Shown one piece after another: positions 60,401 through 64,000 of a stretch of DNA of 64,000 nt. Numbering within the stretch: the stretch's first letter is position 1; each line of letters opens with the position of its first letter. Made by a program: the position numbers and the translations under genes. This stretch comes from Larus michahellis (lineage: Eukaryota > Chordata > Aves > Charadriiformes > Laridae), in NCBI RefSeq assembly GCF_964199755.1, contig NC_133903.1, positions 4,977,001 to 5,041,000 of the forward strand, read 5' to 3'. Under the pieces are notes generated by a model. It was not told the origin of the DNA, did not search any database, and saw only the letters and a program-made list of their open reading frames with translations.

Positions 60401-62928
60401 TGGGCCACCTACGCTGGTGGAAAACCCAGCTCAGTCCATGCCTGCAGGAATAAAATCAGCCGCGATGCTGCCCCGCACCCGGGGGAGCCGAGGCGGAGAC
60501 TGGATTCGCTTGTTATGGCTCTCCCAAAATCTGCCACGAGCTTTCCAGCACCCTGCAGGCTGGCCCCAACTCCTGCTTCTGGCTGCAAGCTTCTCCCGCT
60601 GCTTGCGGCAGGGCAGAGATTGAGTGGGCAGGCACCGCTTCCCCTCGAGCACAGCCCGGGGAAAAAAAAGGCAGGGGGGGATTAAAAAAAAAAAAAAAAG
60701 AAAAAAAAAAGGCAAAAAAGCCTGCTGAGGGCAGGCAGAGCCCTGACACGGGAGGTGGGCGCTCAGCACGGCCTCCCCGCTATTGCACAGCCCAGCAATC
60801 ACTCCTCCAAGCGCCCGGAGGCTGCCAGGCTGCTGCAAGCCCCTGGGCTGGATGCATCCCCCCCCCCCCACCCCGGGAAGGTGACCTGGTTCCTGAGCCT
60901 CTGCAGCCCCCCCAGGGAAAGCCCACGCACTGTGAAAGGTGAATGGGGGTGGAAGAAGGACTTGGGGTCAGGGGCAGAGAGGAAAATAAAACGGGAGGAA
61001 CAAAAAGGCAGTGGGATGGGCACGACAAGACCTTGGAGTTGAAGCCCTTCTGCCCCGAGCACATCCCAGGCAGCATTTGCCTTCAGCCCCCGCCGGCAGC
61101 TGCTGTCAGCTCCTTCTCACCAGCGAGGCCTCAGCACCATCTCTCCCACATTCGGGATCCCAGTAGGGTCGGTGCAGGAGGAATTGCTGTAACGTGAAGA
61201 ACTGTTTATGTCACCCGAAAATGCTGGAAACACACCAGTTCCCCAGGGCACTGGGCGCTTGCAGGAGGGGTAGCCGCAAGCACAGAGCAACGCAGCTCCC
61301 CTCTAGAGACCCTCCACGAGGGCAAAAAGGCAGCAGCGGGACAAGGCAATTTGGGGACACGTCCCAGTTACCCCCGCAAGCCCCAGGGCTCTGCTGCCAG
61401 CCCCGAGCACGCAGGACGGCCGGGCGATGCCCGTGTGGCACGCTGGGCAGCAGAAGGGGCTACTGGCCATGGGGACACACCACACAGCATCTTGCAGCCG
61501 GGCAGGGGAAAATTAGCTGACAGAAGTTCCTGGTGCAGACGAGATTGTAACCCACGTGATGCTGCAGGCACGTAACTGCATCCTTTATGCTAAGAAAGGA
61601 ACCATTTCCTCCTAAAGAAAAAAAAAAAAAAAGCCTAACCATTTTTTTTTCTCATGCTATAACCTCTACCAGCTAAAAACTGACACAGACATTTCCTGGA
61701 ACTGCTTAATTCAACATTTGAATCCTTGTCTTCGCCACCACTGACTTCAGTCCTATTAAGATGCACCTCTCCAGGAAGGTTTATCCTTCCCACTCCGCTG
61801 GCGTGGGCGGAGAGAACCGAACAGGACAATCTAAAGAACTGTAAATAAAACTATTTGCCTGAGCCGACCTTTGAAATTAAACCTCTCCGCTGCCTCCCCA
61901 GGGCTCTGGTTCCAGCCCCAGGTGAAGTCCTGGGGACGGCGGTGGCACGGGAGGCTGCTGCCAGAGCCGCGCCGCTCTGTTAGCGCTGGGGAAAAAAAAG
62001 TGTTTCGGATGCATCCCGGTTCTCCTCAATCCGAGGAGGAGAGTCAAATGCCATGGACGGGGCAGAAGGCTGGAGGGTGGATCCCAGCCCTGCTGCAAAG
62101 AAAGAGCTGGAACAAAAAAAGCATCAAGGAAAAAATAAAAAGAAAGAAAGAAATTAGAGGCAGGTTGCAAAGCAGAGAGGGGAATTTGGTTGCTTTGGTC
62201 ATGAGTGCCAGCTCCTCACAGGCACACTTTGTGCTATTTTCCACTGTTGAGAGTGGAAAAAGCTATCTGTGGAAGTGGAAAAAGGGCTCTCAACCTGCCG
62301 AAAGCCGTCACTCATCGGCCCGCTGAGGTCCTGCTGCAGCGCGGGGCTGCTGCGGGTCATCGCCGCCCCGCGCTCGCCACTTCTGCAAAAAAAAAAAAAA
62401 AAAAAAAAAAGCGCAGCAGCCAGGGAGGAGGAGGAAAAAAAGACACTTCAGAAAAAGCCCCTTGCAGCCCCAAAACAACCTGTCAGCCTGCGCTGAATCA
62501 GAGCTCCTGACTGCCGGGGCGGCCGCCCGCCTTTCCAACGCAACAGGCTTTTTAGCAGGGGGCGACCACGCAAGAGCCGCTGGAAAAGCCTGCGTCCCGG
62601 GAATGCAACCAAAACCGGAGCCAGTAGCTGGCTTTACCCTTGCATATCTTCCTTTAGCCACTCTACTACTTTTTTTTTTTTTTTCCTTTCTTACAATTAA
62701 GATGCCAGTGTTTCAACCCCACGCAAAACATGCAAGTTTTCACCGCTTTAAAAATAGATCCCCAGCTGCAAACACGGAGCCCCCGCCCAAGCAAGGAGAA
62801 AGAAGTAAAACCGCGTGGATTGACCCCCCCAAAAAGTTACACTGCCCCTTTTAGCCCCAGAATCAGCCCTTCGCTCTCCCCCACCACGTGTTTTGGAAAT
62901 TGCAACATCTACCTTGCTTCTTGTCCAT
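45352..62928 (-). CDS. MAP2K3: MAP2K3 (MKK3), dual-specificity MAP kinase kinase, 13 coding exons
   Basis: This kinase phosphorylates the Thr-Gly-Tyr activation loop of p38 MAP kinases in the cytoplasm and nucleus during stress and cytokine signalling. Spliced in phase, the exons give 1047 nt, or 348 residues plus stop; human MAP2K3 isoform B has 347. A basic D-site-like docking motif lies at about residues 18-27 (KSKKKRELRI). The kinase domain has a glycine loop GRGAYG (72-77), catalytic Lys94, gatekeeper Met141, HRDVKPSN (189-196) with Asp191 and Asn196, DFG (209-211), activation-loop Ser219 and Thr223, and APE (233-235). The C-terminal part (about 310-334) corresponds to the DVD docking region. 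No catalytic residue is missing. DFTAQC followed by LRKNPAERMNYLEL matches MKK3; MKK6 has LKKNSKERPTYPEL. The ATG sits in a strong Kozak context (ACCATGG). Family identity is certain; only the first exon is less secure. Confidence 0.97.
45436..45959 (-). other. MAP2K3: MAP2K3 intron 12
   Basis: This last intron is 0.5 kb long. It holds a two-copy 25-bp tandem duplication at 45769-45818 and an A tract at 45831-45843. Confidence 0.9.
45769..45818. repeat. Two-copy 25-bp tandem duplication
   Basis: The units at 45769-45793 and 45794-45818 both begin CCTTAGACACACTACACC and differ at about two positions. The duplication lies inside the last intron of MAP2K3. Confidence 0.85.
45960..46005 (-). CDS. 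MAP2K3: MAP2K3 coding exon 12 (residues 306-321)
   Basis: Forty-six bases complete Cys306 and encode LRKNPAERMNYLELM, a sequence specific to MKK3. The acceptor is TTCCAG and the donor GTAAGT. This segment begins the C-terminal docking region for upstream MAP3Ks. Confidence 0.98.
46006..46814 (-). other. MAP2K3: MAP2K3 intron 11
   Basis: This 0.8-kb intron starts with a GTGAGT donor and ends at TTCCAG. A 24-T run at 46044-46067 lies close to the exon 12 acceptor and reads as poly-A on the gene strand, an unusual base composition upstream of an acceptor. Confidence 0.9.
46815..46954 (-). CDS. MAP2K3: MAP2K3 coding exon 11 (C-lobe, residues 260-306)
   Basis: One hundred and forty bases encode IELAILRFPYESWGTPF through EFVDFTAQ, plus two bases of Cys306. 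This is the C-lobe with the proline-containing insert typical of MKK3/6. The acceptor is CCTCAG and the donor GTGAGT. Confidence 0.98.
46955..49156 (-). other. MAP2K3: MAP2K3 intron 10
   Basis: This 2.2-kb intron holds a 23-T tract at 47098-47120 and a GGGAT pentamer microsatellite at about 47553-47582. No further exon is needed, since the flanking exons join in phase 0. Confidence 0.9.
47553..47582 (+). repeat. GGGAT pentamer microsatellite
   Basis: GGGATGG repeats run with one interruption (GGGATGGAACGGGATGGGAT, then further copies). It is short and intronic. Confidence 0.8.
49157..49234 (-). CDS. MAP2K3: MAP2K3 coding exon 10 (residues 234-259)
   Basis: Seventy-eight bases encode 26 residues, from PERINPELNQKGYNVKSD to GITM. 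The Pro-Glu completes the APE motif at the end of the activation segment. The acceptor is TTACAG and the donor GTAATA. Both boundaries are phase 0. Confidence 0.98.
49858..49985 (-). CDS. MAP2K3: MAP2K3 coding exon 9 (catalytic and activation loops)
   Basis: One hundred and twenty-eight bases complete Asp191 and run to Ala233. They carry VKPSNVLINKEGHVK, the DFG at 209-211, and SVAKT, whose Ser219 and Thr223 are the sites phosphorylated by MAP3Ks. NKEGHVK is the MKK3 form; MKK6 has NALGQVK. The acceptor is CTTAG and the donor GTAAGT. Confidence 0.99.
50803..50854 (-). CDS. MAP2K3: MAP2K3 coding exon 8 (residues 174-190)
   Basis: Fifty-two bases encode IVRALEHLHSKLSVIHR plus the first base of the catalytic Asp codon, so the HRD motif is split across this intron. 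The acceptor is TCCCAG and the donor GTAGGT. Confidence 0.97.
51015..51131 (-). CDS. MAP2K3: MAP2K3 coding exon 7 (hinge, residues 135-173)
   Basis: One hundred and seventeen bases encode residues 135-173. GDVWICMELMD holds the gatekeeper Met141 and hinge, followed by TSLDKFY and TIPEDILGKMAVS. The acceptor is CTGCAG and the donor GTGAGT. Confidence 0.98.
51599..51718 (-). CDS. MAP2K3: MAP2K3 coding exon 6 (alpha-C region, residues 95-134)
   Basis: One hundred and twenty bases encode residues 95-134, starting RIRATVNTQEQKR and ending TFYGALFRE. The stretch TVDCFYTVTFYG is the MKK3 form; MKK6 has TVDCPFTVTFYG. The acceptor is CTCAG. The donor GTACTG is weak. Confidence 0.98.
52208..52321 (-). 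CDS. MAP2K3: MAP2K3 coding exon 5 (glycine loop and catalytic lysine)
   Basis: One hundred and fourteen bases encode residues 57-94. The exon begins NFEVEADDL, carries the ATP-binding loop GRGAYGVV and ends at MAVK, where Lys94 is the ATP-anchoring lysine. The acceptor is CTTAAAG and the donor GTGAGG. Both boundaries are phase 0. Confidence 0.98.
52322..55219 (-). other. MAP2K3: MAP2K3 intron 4
   Basis: This 2.9-kb intron has T/A tracts near 53037-53060 and 53876-53907. I see no repeat element or additional exon. Confidence 0.9.
55220..55268 (-). CDS. MAP2K3: MAP2K3 coding exon 4 (residues 40-56)
   Basis: Forty-nine bases run from a TTGCAG acceptor to a GTACGT donor. They encode PPRNLDSRAFITIGDK, close to the human PPRNLDSRTFITIGDR linker ahead of the kinase domain. 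Confidence 0.95.
55269..57141 (-). other. MAP2K3: MAP2K3 intron 3
   Basis: This 1.9-kb intron contains a 38-nt alternating purine-pyrimidine tract at 56956-56993. A plus-strand open frame of 300 codons (56092-56994) crosses it but shows no domain or family resemblance. Confidence 0.85.
56956..56993. repeat. Alternating purine-pyrimidine tract (potential Z-DNA)
   Basis: Thirty-eight consecutive bases alternate Y-R without a break (TG, CA, CG and TA steps). It lies about 150 bp downstream of the MAP2K3 exon 3 donor. Confidence 0.85.
57142..57211 (-). CDS. MAP2K3: MAP2K3 coding exon 3 (docking site, residues 17-40)
   Basis: Seventy bases lie between a TTTCAG acceptor and a GTAAGT donor. They encode a lysine-rich stretch, KSKKKRELRI, then TCVPIKQPVANT. 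Basic residues followed by hydrophobic Leu/Ile form the D-site that human MKK3 uses to dock p38. Confidence 0.92.
57624..57656 (-). CDS. MAP2K3: MAP2K3 coding exon 2 (33 nt, residues 6-16)
   Basis: The acceptor is TTTCAG and the donor GTAAGT. The exon encodes DSKGSLEPHKP, with split codons at both ends. SKG echoes the QSKGKSK segment of mammalian MKK3. Its 33-nt length keeps the frame whether it is included or skipped only if the flanking phases agree, and here both are phase 1, so it could be an alternative cassette exon. Confidence 0.85.
57657..62912 (-). other. MAP2K3: MAP2K3 intron 1
   Basis: This is a 5.3-kb intron between the 16-nt coding exon 1 and the 33-nt exon 2. It contains A tracts at 60301-60317, 60685-60709, 61617-61632 and 24 A at 62387-62410. 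CACGTG E-boxes lie at about 61553 and 62885. No conserved exon was recognised. Confidence 0.7.
62913..62928 (-). CDS. MAP2K3: MAP2K3 coding exon 1 (start codon, residues 1-5)
   Basis: Sixteen coding bases encode MDKKQ plus the first base of codon 6, ending at CAAG before a GTAGAT donor. The start was chosen because the ATG has A at -3 and G at +4 and because phase 1 joins exactly to the 33-nt exon at 57624. The donor is weaker than consensus and the exon is short, so another first exon could exist. Confidence 0.75.
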
Positions 62929-63350
62929 GGTTTCCCAGAAATGAAGCAAAGCACCCGCACGCCCGGCCGAAGAGAGGGATGGAGGCGGGCTGGAGGAGGG
63001 AGCAGGGGAGGGGGGGAGAAAAAAAAGAAAAAGAAAAAAAAATCCTGCAGGATCCAGCACCCGGCACTCCTTGCAAGCACCAATGATTATTTTCGGTGGG
63101 AATGCATGGCACAAAGTGCTCGTCGGCTTCACGCAGGTCTCCTCGCCCGCCGTCCCCGGCTGCCGGGGGTCCGTGAGGCTGGTGAACGGGGGGAGACAGG
63201 GAAGGTAGCACCACGTTCCCTCATCGGCAGCTGCCGAGGTTGGCCGGTCTCGGCTCCGGTTACCCTTGAAAGCTCAACAGTTGTAAAAACTGCAGCAGCG
63301 AAATAGCAGATGACGTCAACAGGAAACTGGGGGGGAGCCAGCTCCAGCTC
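62929..63350 (-). promoter_or_regulatory. MAP2K3: MAP2K3 promoter and 5' UTR region
   Basis: This GC-rich stretch is immediately upstream of the ATG. It holds a CCAAT box (63080-63084, inverted relative to the gene), a long pyrimidine-rich tract on the sense strand (about 62990-63050) and a CRE palindrome at 63311-63318. No TATA box is evident. The start site is not determinable by eye; a position near 63.0-63.1 kb fits the CCAAT spacing. Confidence 0.6.
63311..63318. promoter_or_regulatory. Perfect CRE octamer TGACGTCA
   Basis: The full palindromic CREB/ATF site lies about 385 bp upstream of the MAP2K3 ATG. ATF2 and CREB-kinase cascades are downstream of p38, so feedback on MAP2K3 is conceivable. 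Occupancy is inferred only from the motif. Confidence 0.55.
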
Positions 63351-64000
63351 CGGGAGCCATCGAAGCCCTGGACTGCTACAGCGCATCCCGGTGGGACGCC
63401 TTTTCTTCCAACAAATTAAATCATTCAAACCCAGCCTGCGAGCAGAGAGGCAGAGCCTGCTCCTGCTCCCTCCATCCCCATCCCCGGGTGTCCCACCGGA
63501 GTCACCCTTGCCCGAGGACAGCCCCGTGGCATCAGCCCGTCACCGGAGCAGAGGGAAGAAGCCCACGCTCTCGCCGGTTCAGGCACCGAGGGGGTGCCGG
63601 GAGAGAAAGAGGTCACATTTCTTCGTGCTGCAGGTGACACACTAATTGCTTTGCCACTAACAACTATTACCACAACAAATAGTAGAAATATTGTTCCATG
63701 ACAATACCGGCAGCTATTCCAGGGTGACAACCGAGACGGCATCATCTCTGGTGGCAAAATATAAATTGCTGCATGGATTTGGCTGGTCAATAGCAAGGGA
63801 GAGAGGCAAAGGCATGGAAAAAAAAATAAAAATCATTCATTTCTCTGCAAACACGTGCAAGAAGAGCTGTGGCAAAGTATCGCTGCTCTTCCCCTTTCCC
63901 TCAAAACCAGGCCGGCAGAAGCCAGCGCTGACATTCCTGATCAAAGCCAGACTTGGTTTTGACGGGCTGCAGTTTTGTTTTCGATTTCCCTGTCAGCCTG
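63351..64000. other. Upstream flank of MAP2K3, no gene recognised
   Basis: No coding exon is recognisable. The AT-richer part at about 63640-63830 (TAATTG, ACAATACC and similar) stands out from the GC-rich promoter and could be a conserved noncoding element. I cannot test conservation. Confidence 0.4.

Overview
The window looks like avian nuclear DNA. It carries the 3' tail of a chicken-repeat-1 (CR1) retrotransposon at about 38.37-38.46 kb and a stretch at 41.8-42.4 kb that resembles a bird endogenous-retrovirus LTR. It is GC-rich, with many C/G runs, compact introns and few interspersed repeats. The species cannot be named from the sequence.

One protein-coding gene can be fully reconstructed: MAP2K3 (MKK3), the dual-specificity kinase that activates p38 MAP kinases. 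It lies on the minus strand. Thirteen coding exons run from the ATG at 62928 down to the stop at 45352. They join in phase into 348 codons, with GT donors and AG acceptors at every junction. The promoter and 5' UTR lie to the right (about 62.93-63.35 kb) and include a perfect CRE octamer. The probable poly(A) signal is near 42.68 kb, which implies a 3' UTR of about 2.7 kb. MKK3-specific residues distinguish it from its paralogue MAP2K6.

Left of MAP2K3 lie a candidate solo LTR on the plus strand (41.83-42.44 kb), a C-rich minisatellite of about 40-bp units (41.02-41.82 kb) and a CpG-rich block (40.4-41.0 kb). From there to position 1 I find no coding exon that I recognise. A consensus splice donor on the minus strand at 2578-2583, inside a CpG-rich region with a CCAAT box, suggests a noncoding first exon of a gene whose body lies left of the window. 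In human, KCNJ12 follows MAP2K3 in the same orientation, so a KCNJ12-type 5' UTR exon is the leading guess, unproven. The ~38 kb between would then be its upstream regulatory DNA. It holds several motif clusters: an RFX X-box trio near 30 kb, a MEF2/TCF/GATA group at 6.7 kb, a TAAT array at 17.9 kb and an AT-rich block at 34.6-35.1 kb.

I found no convincing undescribed system. The long open frames at 40.4-41.9 kb are products of stop-poor GC-rich repeats. The points most worth a second look are the LTR facing the MAP2K3 3' end, the minisatellite beside it, the X-box cluster and the short N-terminal exons of MAP2K3.
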